Shown here: positions 1-7,954 of the stretch, one piece after another | Layout of the letters: every line of letters begins with the position of its first letter | How positions within the stretch are numbered: position 1 is the stretch's first letter | NCBI RefSeq assembly: GCF_024734895.1 | Contig: NZ_CP091430.1 | Span: 1,211,001 to 1,275,000 of the forward strand | DNA length: 64,000 nucleotides | Reading direction: 5' to 3' | From: Paenibacillus spongiae | Lineage (GTDB): Bacteria > Bacillota > Bacilli > Paenibacillales > Paenibacillaceae | Program-made: the position numbers and the translations under genes | The notes under the pieces: generated by a model | What the model was told of the DNA's origin: nothing | What the model saw: the letters and a program-made list of their open reading frames with translations, nothing else | The model's database searches: none

Positions 1-102
1 GAGCAGTCCGGATTTCAAACAAAAAGCACATTTTTCTCGTTATTCAAGCGTGCGACCGGCATGACGCCAGGCCAATACCGCCTGGAGAAAGCGAAGCTGT
101 AG
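1..102 (+). CDS. AraC-family transcriptional regulator, C-terminal end (partial)
   Basis: The first 33 codons read as the end of an AraC/XylS-type DNA-binding domain: the second helix-turn-helix pattern FxxKSTFFSLFKRATGMTPG followed by QYR is characteristic of the family. The start lies left of the window. It sits 219 bases upstream of a sugar-binding lipoprotein in the same orientation, so it is the likely local regulator of that importer, as is common for Paenibacillus Lpl-type systems. Only the DNA-binding end is visible, so the inducer cannot be judged. Confidence 0.85.
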   Translation, partial: EQSGFQTKSTFFSLFKRATGMTPGQYRLEKAKL

Positions 103-173
103 AGCAGACTTAGCGAAGCGAGAGTGGACGTACCGGATGCATCCGCAAAATCGCTACTGTCTTCATTGTCAAT

Positions 174-209
174 TTCCGTACCGTTTGATGAATACCGTAC
201 TGTACGGAA
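174..209. repeat. Inverted repeat between regulator and binding-protein gene
   Basis: TTCCGTAC at 174-181 is matched by GTACGGAA at 202-209. Inside it lies a tighter palindrome, CCGTAC-T-GTACGG at 195-207, so the hexamer CCGTAC or its complement occurs three times in 36 bases. It could be an operator for the AraC regulator or a weak hairpin; no U-tract follows, so it is not an obvious terminator. Confidence 0.4.
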
Positions 210-320
210 TGCCTAGCAGCCGGGTATGATCGAACCCATGAGCCGGGCAAGCGGATCATGAAGCTTCATCTGCCGCATGCCGCAACCGCTGTCCGGTGGA
301 TCAATGGGGAGGGCTAGGCT

Positions 321-1835
321 ATGAGATTCGGTAGAAAAGGGTTCTTGCTAGCATCGTTTATTCTCGCGGCGGCTTTGTCCGCCTGCAGTACAGGTGGGAC
401 AACACGGCCTTCTGAAAGCGGCGATCCGTCAGCTTCCGGGGCCGGAACTTTAAAACCGGTAACGCTCAAAATCATGTTTCCCGGAGATCCGCCAGCGAAC
501 TGGGACGAAGTAAAGACGGAGACGGAGAACCGAATGGCCGGCTCGCTGAACGTGAAGCTGAACGTCGTGTTTATCCCGTGGTCCGATGTCCGCCAGAAGC
601 GTCAGGTTTCGCTGTCCTCCGCGGAGGACTACGATCTGATCTGGGACAACAACCCGGTGCAAAATATCGCCGCAGGCCTATACGAGCCGCTGGACGAATT
701 GATCGATCAATACGGTCCCGACATTAAGGCCGTCCGCTCGAAGGAGCTGATGGAATCGAACAAAGTGAACGGCAAGCTGTACGCGGTTCCGCTAGAGGTG
801 AACTTCATACGTCCGTGGACGTTCGTTATCCGCAAAGATATTCGGGAGAAGCTTGGCGTCAAACCGATCACCAGCTATGACGAACTGATCGACTTTATGT
901 ATTTGGTGAAAGAGAAGGAGCCGGGCTTGACGCCGTATATTCCTAACGGCAGCGAACATATCGGCTTAAAGCTGGCAGGGATGCTCGACCCGTCGGCCAA
1001 TCTGGCGGCCGTGCTTAACTACCCCGGCTTGTACACGAAAGGGAACGACGGTAAAGTTTACAATATTTTCGACGACATGGACCCGCTCATCATGAGCACT
1101 CTGGAGCAGAACTACAAGCTGTACAAGGACGGCATATTGGCCAAAGACGCCCTGACGCTGCGCAATTCGGAGTTCACTAAAGGCAAGGCGGCGGTATCCA
1201 CCTTCAATGATTTCGGGGTCAATCTCAGCACCCGCACCACGCTTGAAAAGTCGGTTCCGGGAGCGGCTGCGGAAGCGTTCACGCTTTATAGCCCGGACAT
1301 GAAACTGAATTCGACCTACAAAGCGGGCAATTTCATCGCGGTACCGGTCGTCAGTAAAAACAAGGAGCGCGCCGTTCAGTTTCTGAACTGGCTGAACCAG
1401 AAGGATAATTACGATCTGCTGGCGTATGGGATAAAAGGTAAAAACTGGGAGGATTCAGGCGAAGGGCTCTATAAACCGATTCAGGCGAATCCTTATGCGG
1501 GCATTCCGTTCGCTTGGGGCTGGAATCCGAAGCTGGATCGCATCGATGCCAGCTTGCCCAAGGATGTTATCGCGTTGAACCAGTGGCAGCGGGATCCGAG
1601 CTATTTTACGCCGGACATTCTGGCGGGCTTTACGTTCGATCCGAGCCCGGTAGCCAACGAGGTGGCGCAGCTGAACAATGCGGGGAGCGAGTTTTACGAC
1701 CCGCTCGTAATGGGTGTGACGGAACCGAACGAAGGGCTCGCGAAGTTTAAAAAAGCGGCATACGACAATGTGAAAAAGGTGCAAGCGGAGTTTCAGAAGC
1801 AACTGAACGCTTATCTGGCAAGCAAGAAGAAGTAG
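321..1835 (+). CDS. Extracellular sugar-binding lipoprotein of an ABC importer
   Basis: Likely captures an oligosaccharide outside the membrane and hands it to the two permeases encoded downstream. A lipoprotein signal with lipobox LSAC (Cys22) precedes a Ser/Thr/Gly-rich linker and a bacterial type 1 solute-binding fold of the long LplA-like class (504 residues). The start is supported by a GGGAGGG sequence just upstream. No ATPase gene accompanies this system; such Paenibacillus importers usually share a common MsmX-like ATPase, and one is encoded at 7955. The secreted glycoside hydrolase at 4350 suggests a polysaccharide breakdown product as the ligand, which is inference. Confidence 0.88.
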   Translation: MRFGRKGFLLASFILAAALSACSTGGTTRPSESGDPSASGAGTLKPVTLKIMFPGDPPANWDEVKTETENRMAGSLNVKLNVVFIPWSDVRQKRQVSLSSAEDYDLIWDNNPVQNIAAGLYEPLDELIDQYGPDIKAVRSKELMESNKVNGKLYAVPLEVNFIRPWTFVIRKDIREKLGVKPITSYDELIDFMYLVKEKEPGLTPYIPNGSEHIGLKLAGMLDPSANLAAVLNYPGLYTKGNDGKVYNIFDDMDPLIMSTLEQNYKLYKDGILAKDALTLRNSEFTKGKAAVSTFNDFGVNLSTRTTLEKSVPGAAAEAFTLYSPDMKLNSTYKAGNFIAVPVVSKNKERAVQFLNWLNQKDNYDLLAYGIKGKNWEDSGEGLYKPIQANPYAGIPFAWGWNPKLDRIDASLPKDVIALNQWQRDPSYFTPDILAGFTFDPSPVANEVAQLNNAGSEFYDPLVMGVTEPNEGLAKFKKAAYDNVKKVQAEFQKQLNAYLASKKK

Positions 1836-1951
1836 GCGATCATCCAACGTGCGCATCCCTCGGCATGCAGACGGCGCTCTTTGACGGTCAACCGTCACAT
1901 AGGACTGTCCCGTACTAACAGGGCCTGACGGTCACCATCATGAACGGAAAT

Positions 1952-2016
1952 GTCTTGGCCTGTGAGTCTGTTTGTTCCATACAGGAACTGCAGGTCACAG
2001 GCCGAGACTTTTTTTT
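1952..2016 (+). terminator. Rho-independent terminator after the binding-protein gene
   Basis: A 14-bp stem with one G-U pair (left arm 1952-1965, right arm 1995-2008) is followed directly by eight T residues at 2009-2016. It lies between the binding protein and the permeases, so it may be partly read through and set a high binding-protein to permease ratio. A second short palindrome, TGACGGT-CA-ACCGTCA, sits at 1882-1897. Confidence 0.85.
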
Positions 2017-2293
2017 GGTAGATCATCACTCTGAGTCCCAAACCGGGTTTTACTCTGAGGGTACATGACTGCATCCATTTCAATTACAGGAGTGATTTGG
2101 GGATGAAGGCGATCGGCCCATGGCGCAAACGGAGCGGAGTTTCTGCGGTAAAATCCGTACTCCCGCCGTTAATAAAATTCATACCGCCGGAGCGTATGGC
2201 CGTTCATACTCATTGATAAAAACAAGACTGTACGTTCGAAGCGGATTAAGCATAACATTCAGGTACATCCTTAACGAAAGGTGGGAACCGATC

Positions 2294-3211
2294 ATGAGAA
2301 TATGGCGAGAGCTCCGCAAAAACAAATGGCTTTACGCAATGTCGCTTCCCGTTGTCGTATACGTCTTTATTTTTTCCTATGTGCCGATGTCAGCCCATCT
2401 GTTGGCCTTCAAGCAGTTTAGCCCGGGAAAAGGGCTGTGGGGCAGCGAGTGGATAGGACTCGACAATCTCACATTTTTTTTCACCGGCCCTGACTGGCTA
2501 GGTGTGACGGTTAACACGATCTATCTGAACCTGCTGTTCATTGCAGCCGGCACGATCTGCTCCTTATGCATTGCGCTGCTGCTGAATGAAATCCGTCATG
2601 CCTATTTCAAGAAGGTATCGCAATCGCTGGTTATATTACCGCATTTCATTTCCATTGTGATCGTGAACCTGATGGTCATAAATTTCTTCAACGGCCAAGA
2701 CGGCATGATTAATCGGATATTCAGCCAGCTCGGTTTCGAGCCGGTTAATTGGTTTCAGACGCCGGCTGTTTGGCCCTGCCTGCTGACGATAATATTTGTC
2801 TGGAAAGGCGCCGGATGGGGCTCGATCATCTACCTGGCCACCTTGACCGGCTTCTCCGAGGAATACTTTGAAAGCGCCAGAATCGATGGCGCCAAACGAT
2901 TGCAGCAAATATGGTACATTACGCTCCCGCTGCTGCGGCCAACGATCATCGTGCTGACGCTGCTGGGGCTGGGACGTATCTTTTACGGCGATTTCGGCTT
3001 GATTTACGGCATTATCGGCGACAACTCGCTGCTCTTCAATTCAACGGACGTCATCGATACGTACACGTACCGTTCGCTCCGGTCGACGAATATGAACAGC
3101 TACAGCAATGCTGCCGCGGTCGCGCTGTTTCAATCCGTTATGGGCTTAATTACGATTCTGTTCTTCAACTGGGTCGTCCGCCGGGTCGACAACGATTCGA
3201 AGCTGTTTTAG
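2294..3211 (+). CDS. ABC sugar transporter permease, LplB/UgpA type
   Basis: First membrane subunit of the importer whose binding protein is at 321. The product (305 residues) has about six membrane helices and the cytoplasmic EAA loop, read as EYFESARIDGAKRLQQIWYI, that docks the ATPase. The frame is open back to 2120, but the ATG at 2294 is preferred: it follows an AAAGGTGGG ribosome binding site and gives the usual short basic N-terminus MRIWRELRKNK. It is followed after 22 bases by the second permease and is probably co-transcribed with it. Confidence 0.9.
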   Translation: MRIWRELRKNKWLYAMSLPVVVYVFIFSYVPMSAHLLAFKQFSPGKGLWGSEWIGLDNLTFFFTGPDWLGVTVNTIYLNLLFIAAGTICSLCIALLLNEIRHAYFKKVSQSLVILPHFISIVIVNLMVINFFNGQDGMINRIFSQLGFEPVNWFQTPAVWPCLLTIIFVWKGAGWGSIIYLATLTGFSEEYFESARIDGAKRLQQIWYITLPLLRPTIIVLTLLGLGRIFYGDFGLIYGIIGDNSLLFNSTDVIDTYTYRSLRSTNMNSYSNAAAVALFQSVMGLITILFFNWVVRRVDNDSKLF

Positions 3212-3233
3212 TTCCGGAAAAGGAGGTCCGCCT

Positions 3234-4172
3234 ATGACTGCAAATCAAACGAAGCTGACTAGCCTGGCGAGGCAATCGGAGCGATCGAAGCAAATAAAGC
3301 TGGCGAAGCAGCGGGATACGTCTCAGCTTGCCGTTTCATTGGTCGCTTATGTTTTTATCGGCGCGTTTGCCTTGTTTTGCTTCATTCCGTTCTGGCTTGT
3401 CTATATCGGTTCGTTCACGGCGGAAAGCCAAATTGTGCAAGGGTTCCGAATGCTTCCGACGAAATTTACGCTCGACGCTTACCGCTTCCTGCTGCAGGGC
3501 AGCCAAGTATATCAAAGCGGCTTCGTCTCGGTTTTCATTACGGTTGTCGGTACCGCCGGAGCGGTGCTCATTACATCTATGTTCGCCTACGTGGCCGCTC
3601 ATCCGAAAGTCAAATACCGCTATGTGCTGTCATTCTATATCTATTTCACGATGCTGTTCCCGCCAGGCCTGGTTGGCTATTATTTGCTTATTTCCAACTG
3701 GCTGGGCCTTCGGGATTCGCTGCTCGCATTGCTGCTGCCGCTGTTGTTCTCCGCCTTCAATTCGTTTCTCATGACCTCGTATTTCCGCACGCTGCCCTTT
3801 GAACTTAATGAAGCGGCAACGGTGGACGGCGCGCACGAGCTGTATATTTTTTTCCGGATTATTTGGCCGGTCTCCATGCCCGTTATTGCGACGATCGCGT
3901 TGTTCTACGCGCTTTCGTACTGGAACGACTGGTTTAACGCGCTCATGTTCATCGACGATCCGCATAACCAGCCGCTGCAGATGATGCTCCGCAGAATCGT
4001 ATCCAATTCGCAAAATCTGGACTATTTGAACACGAACGTGAACATTCCCGTCTCCGCTACAGGCGTGCAGCTTTCGGCAGTCGTTATTACGATTGGGCCG
4101 ATCATCTTTTTGTACCCGTTCTTGCAGCGGTATTTCATAAAAGGGATAACGATCGGAGCGGTTAAAGGATAG
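3234..4172 (+). CDS. ABC sugar transporter permease, LplC/YtcP type
   Basis: Second membrane subunit of the same importer (312 residues). A charged N-terminal tail of about 30 residues precedes six predicted helices, and the EAA loop is visible as ELNEAATVDGAHELYIFFRI. An AAAAGGAGG ribosome binding site lies 8 bases before the ATG. The C-terminus ending in KGITIGAVKG is typical of the family. It pairs with the permease at 2294. Confidence 0.92.
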   Translation: MTANQTKLTSLARQSERSKQIKLAKQRDTSQLAVSLVAYVFIGAFALFCFIPFWLVYIGSFTAESQIVQGFRMLPTKFTLDAYRFLLQGSQVYQSGFVSVFITVVGTAGAVLITSMFAYVAAHPKVKYRYVLSFYIYFTMLFPPGLVGYYLLISNWLGLRDSLLALLLPLLFSAFNSFLMTSYFRTLPFELNEAATVDGAHELYIFFRIIWPVSMPVIATIALFYALSYWNDWFNALMFIDDPHNQPLQMMLRRIVSNSQNLDYLNTNVNIPVSATGVQLSAVVITIGPIIFLYPFLQRYFIKGITIGAVKG

Positions 4173-4185
4173 GAGGGAATGATCA

Positions 4186-4299
4186 TGTCACTGCGGCACC
4201 GGGTGCTGGATCCGGTGGACGAAGCGCAATCGTTCGCAAGCCGATTCGCTCATGGATCGCGGGGAAAGGGGGAATCCATATGATTTAGGGAGAGATTAA
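4186..4299 (+). CDS. Possible 37-residue peptide, unknown
   Basis: A short frame starts at an ATG 7 bases after a TAGGAGGGA ribosome binding site just behind the permease stop and ends at a TAA. The product is hydrophilic and matches nothing I recognise. The good ribosome binding site suggests translation, or that the gene is the start of a former longer gene lost between the importer and the hydrolase. Confidence 0.3.
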   Translation, partial: CHCGTGCWIRWTKRNRSQADSLMDRGERGNPYDLGRD

Positions 4300-4349
4300 C
4301 GCATCATTTTGTCTTGTTTTGTCTCGGATCATGAAAGGGGGAGTCCGCG

Positions 4350-6440
4350 ATGCGAAGCGGGAAGAAGTGGTATGCGGGATGGGTAGGAATGCTGATAGTG
4401 GTGCTCGTCATGTTGGTGCCGGCTGTTTCGGTTAAATGGGAAGATGCGAAAGCGGCAGGCGAGCTGCTGAAAACCGGAAACTATTACTACAGCATTGCTC
4501 CGGATGCGGGCCAACTACCGGATAAAGGAGCCACGGGGCTCGTATCTTCGGAGAACGGCGTCATTATGGACGGTTTAATGACAACCTATGCCGGATGGCT
4601 TGGGAGCGCGACCGCCGTCGGAACTGTTCAAGTCGTCATCGACTTGCTGAAGGATTATCCGATTGACTCTATCAACGTCGTCATGAACGCGCCTAACAGC
4701 TATTGGGGGTTCAAAGAAATTACGGTCAAATATCGGAACGAAGAGACGCCGGACTATTATTATATCGCCGGCAAGTATGTGAGGATAGGAACCTCCTTGA
4801 ATAATTCGATCAACCTGCCGGTGGGCAACAAGACGGCCCGGTTTATCATGATCGATATGAGACGTGCGCATTCCTATCAGCATATCCCGCTGACGGAAGT
4901 TCAAATTTATAAAGGGACGGGCGAAGAGGGGACGTTACCGAGTCCCCCCTATACGGTAGAGCAAATGCAGGCCGAGCTGAAGAAGGACGCCATGATGGTG
5001 GATAAGTACGGACAATGGATTTATGAAACGTGGGACGGCAAGGTGACGTCCGACGATCAGCTGCGGCAGGAATACGCGGCGGAGGCCGGCGCGCTGGCGA
5101 ATGTAAAGCCGGACCGGAGAAAGTACGACCAGTACGGCGGGATCAAGAGCGGCGGGAAATTTGCAAGCACCGATTATTTCAGGCTGCAGCAAATCGGCGG
5201 AAAATGGTGGTTCATTACGCCGGAAGGATACAAATTTTTCCTGAAGGGGGTAGATGCCGCGAGCATATGGGAATGGGGATACGGTACGCCGTATCATAAA
5301 GCGGACGGCACGCCGAGGCGGGTTTTCGAGGAGCTTCCCGATCCCGGCACGTATGCTCCGGCCTATGCCGACGATATCAACGGCAAAAGGGTCAGCTTCC
5401 TCATAGCTAACGTCATGAAAAAATACGGCAGCAGCTTCGAGACGAAGTGGGAGAACATCACGAAAAAACGGCTGATCGATTGGGGGTTCAATGCCTTCAC
5501 CAAATGGACCAAACCGAGATTTATAAGCGATTTTCCGTATATCGATCTGCTGCAGGATCCGATAAATTTAAAGCGGATTCAATGGACCTATGATGTATTC
5601 GATCCGCAAGCGCCGTCCATCATCGAACAAGCGCTTGCGCCGCGGCTAAAAGAAAAAAAGAACGACCGGTGGCTGATCGGTTATACGTACGACAATGAAG
5701 CGGGCTGGAACGCCGATATCGTCAAGACCGTCTTGACCTATGGGTCGGACTCCGCGGCGAAAGTCGCTTTTGTCGACCATATCGCCGCCAAATACAATAA
5801 CGACATCGCCGCCGTCAACGAGGTTCTCGGCACCAGCGCCGAATCGTTCGACGCATTAAAGGATACGTCCATTAATATCGCAAACGTGCCGGCAGAAGAG
5901 GTGTCGGACTACATTCGGCTCGCTTCCCGCACCTACTTCTCGACGGTTAAAGGCATTATCAAAAAATACGATTCGAACCATCTGTTTCTCGGCTCGTCGG
6001 TCGTGCCGACCTGGAGGACCAGCCTCGACTGGGACTCCGCGGCGATGGACATTGTGGATGCGTTCTCCGTCGATAACTATACGAACGATCCAAACTGGAT
6101 CACCCGGTATGAATCGTTCAACAAGCCGCTTCTCAACTTGGAATTTACGTTCAGCACGCCGCAGCGCGGCATATCGCCGGTCAACGCATTGACCAGCGTA
6201 TCCAGCATCAAGGAGAGAGGGCTTGCATTCGAAGGCTTCGTCGAAGGTCAGGCGGCGCACCCGCTATTTGTCGGCTCGGGTTGGTTTTCTTATTACGATC
6301 AAGCCGTTACCGGGCGGAGAGACAACGAAAATTTCAATCTCGGTCTCGTCAACCAACAGGATCAACCGTATACGGAAATGGTCCAAATCATGAAAACCGT
6401 CAATACCGGTCTGGAAGCGATTCACGAGAACGGGGGATAA
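4350..6440 (+). CDS. Secreted glycoside hydrolase, GH50/beta-agarase-like
   Basis: Probably hydrolyses an extracellular or wall-associated polysaccharide. A hydrophobic signal peptide is followed by a beta-sandwich region resembling a discoidin/F5-8C carbohydrate-binding module (roughly residues 60-200) and a TIM-barrel domain. The barrel opens with KWWFITPEGYKFFLKGVDA, contains DNE at residues 448-450 (candidate acid/base Glu450) and LEF with Glu598 (candidate nucleophile), and ends with a HPLFVGSGWFSYYDQ motif, the arrangement seen in GH50 agarases and GH42-related enzymes. 696 residues; start supported by GAAAGGGGGAG. It follows the importer permeases closely, so hydrolysis and uptake are probably linked. 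Agar itself need not be the substrate. Confidence 0.72.
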   Translation: MRSGKKWYAGWVGMLIVVLVMLVPAVSVKWEDAKAAGELLKTGNYYYSIAPDAGQLPDKGATGLVSSENGVIMDGLMTTYAGWLGSATAVGTVQVVIDLLKDYPIDSINVVMNAPNSYWGFKEITVKYRNEETPDYYYIAGKYVRIGTSLNNSINLPVGNKTARFIMIDMRRAHSYQHIPLTEVQIYKGTGEEGTLPSPPYTVEQMQAELKKDAMMVDKYGQWIYETWDGKVTSDDQLRQEYAAEAGALANVKPDRRKYDQYGGIKSGGKFASTDYFRLQQIGGKWWFITPEGYKFFLKGVDAASIWEWGYGTPYHKADGTPRRVFEELPDPGTYAPAYADDINGKRVSFLIANVMKKYGSSFETKWENITKKRLIDWGFNAFTKWTKPRFISDFPYIDLLQDPINLKRIQWTYDVFDPQAPSIIEQALAPRLKEKKNDRWLIGYTYDNEAGWNADIVKTVLTYGSDSAAKVAFVDHIAAKYNNDIAAVNEVLGTSAESFDALKDTSINIANVPAEEVSDYIRLASRTYFSTVKGIIKKYDSNHLFLGSSVVPTWRTSLDWDSAAMDIVDAFSVDNYTNDPNWITRYESFNKPLLNLEFTFSTPQRGISPVNALTSVSSIKERGLAFEGFVEGQAAHPLFVGSGWFSYYDQAVTGRRDNENFNLGLVNQQDQPYTEMVQIMKTVNTGLEAIHENGG

Positions 6441-6472
6441 GCCCGAAAGCCGGAAAAGAGAGCTTTCCTGAA

Positions 6473-6509
6473 AGCCATCCGGGTGAAAAGCCACCCGGAA
6501 TGGCTTTTT
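6473..6509 (+). terminator. Terminator after the glycoside hydrolase
   Basis: AGCCATCCGGGTG (6473-6485) pairs with CACCCGGAATGGCT (6492-6505), leaving one bulged base, and is followed by five T residues. It ends the importer-hydrolase transcript. Confidence 0.85.
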
Positions 6510-6513
6510 GGGA

Positions 6514-6704
6514 CATTAATATCGGATCCTTACTGATGTTTACGTCCTCATTGTCGTGGAAGGCGCTGCTGGCCGCTTATATTTCGATTCTGGTTCGACA
6601 TGGTACATGCGATGGCTACGGTGGTCTTCCTCTTCATCCTGTCGCGGCCCATGCTGGAGAAGCTGGACCGCATCAAAATAAAGTATGGGCTCATGGCTCC
6701 TTAG
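6514..6704 (+). pseudogene. Remnant of an ECF transporter S component
   Basis: The last about 37 codons before the TAG at 6702 read FDMVHAMATVVFLFILSRPM and then LEKLDRIKIKYGLMAP, which resembles the last helix and tail of ECF vitamin-transporter S components (pattern FD-hH--hhhhh). The preceding helix (SLSWKALLAAYIS) lies in a different frame, so a frameshift near 6590 separates the pieces. No start codon or ribosome binding site remains and the rest of the gene is absent. The identification rests on about 55 residues. Confidence 0.45.
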
Positions 6705-6779
6705 CCTAGCGAGTCTTTACACAACCTTCATAACGGTTTAATGTAAGGCTTATCGTGGACGCCTATACTTGCCATGCCG

Positions 6780-6792
6780 CGGCTTAAAGCCG
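6780..6792. repeat. Short palindrome upstream of the PhnP-like gene
   Basis: CGGCTT-A-AAGCCG forms 6-bp arms around one base, 33 bases before the chosen ATG. It could be a small operator or a hairpin in the leader; nothing else supports either. Confidence 0.25.
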
Positions 6793-6824
6793 TGAGAATG
6801 GATACTGCCATCGGGAGTGGGAAT

Positions 6825-7715
6825 ATGAACGATCGACTTATTTTTCTGGGAACGGGCGCCGCGGAGGCCATACCTGCTTTCTTCTGCCGGTGCGAGTATT
6901 GCGAGCATGCCAGGAAGCACGGAGGGAAGGATATCCGTTCCCGTTCCGCATTCCGGCTGGATGAGAACGTGCATATCGATCTGGGACCGGATCTGTTTCA
7001 CCAATTGGTGAAAACGGGCTTGGATGTGCATGACTTGACGGATGTCTTGATTACACATACGCATTCGGATCATTTGAATTTCTTTGAGATGCTGCTGAAG
7101 GATTGCGCGGTCGTCACGAATGGCAACAAGCCGATCCGGATCTATGTATCGGAAACCGCCTATACGTGGGCGACGAATATGTTCCGGCAATGCGTGATGG
7201 GCGACTATGCCAATAATGAGGAGGTATACCAGCAGTGGCAGCAGCGATTCCCGATCATCGCGCTGCCCTATTACGAGCCGGTCACGGTCGCGGACTACAC
7301 CGTTACGCCGCTCAAAGGCTCGCACGGCGGATATGGCGAGGGCGAGATCGCCGCGAATTATCTGATCGCGCTGCCGGATAACCGCATGTTCTACTATGCT
7401 TCGGATACCGGCTATTACTTTGAGGAAACCTTCGCGTATTTGGAGGAGGTCAAGCTCGATATTCTAGTCATGGAATGTACCTTCGGCGGAGACGAATCCC
7501 GGGGAGATTACGTGATGGGGCATCTGGATTTGAAAAACTTCAATCTTGTCCTGGACCGGCTGCTCGCAAACGGCACGATAGACCAGGATACGAAGGTATA
7601 TGCGACGCATATTAACCACAAGCATCCGCTGCATCATGATCAGCTGCAGGAAGCTTTCGACCGCACGTCGCCGGTTTCCGTCATCGTAGCATTCGATGGG
7701 ATGGCGATCGAATAG
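6825..7715 (+). CDS. MBL-fold phosphodiesterase, PhnP-like
   Basis: A metallo-beta-lactamase-fold hydrolase of 296 residues, probably cleaving a phosphodiester or cyclic phosphate in the cytoplasm. The metal motif THTHSDH is at residues 77-83. Near the N-terminus, C21-x-C23-x-x-C26 coincides with the zinc-binding loop known from E. coli PhnP (phosphoribosyl 1,2-cyclic phosphate phosphodiesterase). A late histidine cluster (THINHKHPLHH) supplies further metal ligands. The ATG at 6825 is chosen over 6774 because a GGGAGTGGGA ribosome binding site precedes it and the fold starts there. No other phosphonate-lyase genes are nearby; the neighbours are an ABC importer and PHP phosphoesterases, so its substrate is probably the imported compound. 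Confidence 0.75.
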   Translation: MNDRLIFLGTGAAEAIPAFFCRCEYCEHARKHGGKDIRSRSAFRLDENVHIDLGPDLFHQLVKTGLDVHDLTDVLITHTHSDHLNFFEMLLKDCAVVTNGNKPIRIYVSETAYTWATNMFRQCVMGDYANNEEVYQQWQQRFPIIALPYYEPVTVADYTVTPLKGSHGGYGEGEIAANYLIALPDNRMFYYASDTGYYFEETFAYLEEVKLDILVMECTFGGDESRGDYVMGHLDLKNFNLVLDRLLANGTIDQDTKVYATHINHKHPLHHDQLQEAFDRTSPVSVIVAFDGMAIE

Positions 7716-7746
7716 GAACGGACATCATCTCTCCCTGTATAGAAAT

Positions 7747-7786
7747 AGCACCTCTGGCTCATCTTGGCCGGGGGTGCTGTTTTTTT
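7747..7786 (+). terminator. Terminator after the PhnP-like gene
   Basis: A 12-bp stem with two G-U pairs (7747-7758 with 7767-7778) is followed by a run of T residues at 7780-7786. It separates the hydrolase from the importer operon. Confidence 0.9.
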
Positions 7787-7810
7787 GTATTACATGTGCT
7801 CAGACAGTTG

Positions 7811-7840
7811 AAAAGAACAAAAAGGAACAAAAAAGTAATC
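7811..7840. promoter_or_regulatory. Tandem A-rich direct repeats, candidate DeoR operator
   Basis: AAAAGAACAA, AAAGGAACAA and AAAAGTAATC follow one another at an exact 10-base period. DeoR-family repressors often bind short tandem direct repeats of this kind, and a DeoR-family gene lies in the same cluster at 13311. The repeats lie about 120 bases upstream of the importer ATPase, next to a possible TTAACA -35 element at 7841. A -10 element is not clear. Regulation is inference. Confidence 0.35.
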
Positions 7841-7954
7841 TTAACAAAATAAACATTCATCGTTAATCTTCCGTTTACGAATCTCGCGTAAGCTTTGGTT
7901 ATGTGAGGGAGATAAACGAATGGCTCACTTCATCGAAGCAGGAGGGAATAAAAC

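Noticed and set aside
2103..2216. 37-codon frame before the first permease, and the upstream extension of the permease frame to 2120
   Set aside because: The permease start at 2294 has the better ribosome binding site and a normal N-terminus. The short frame has no recognisable feature.
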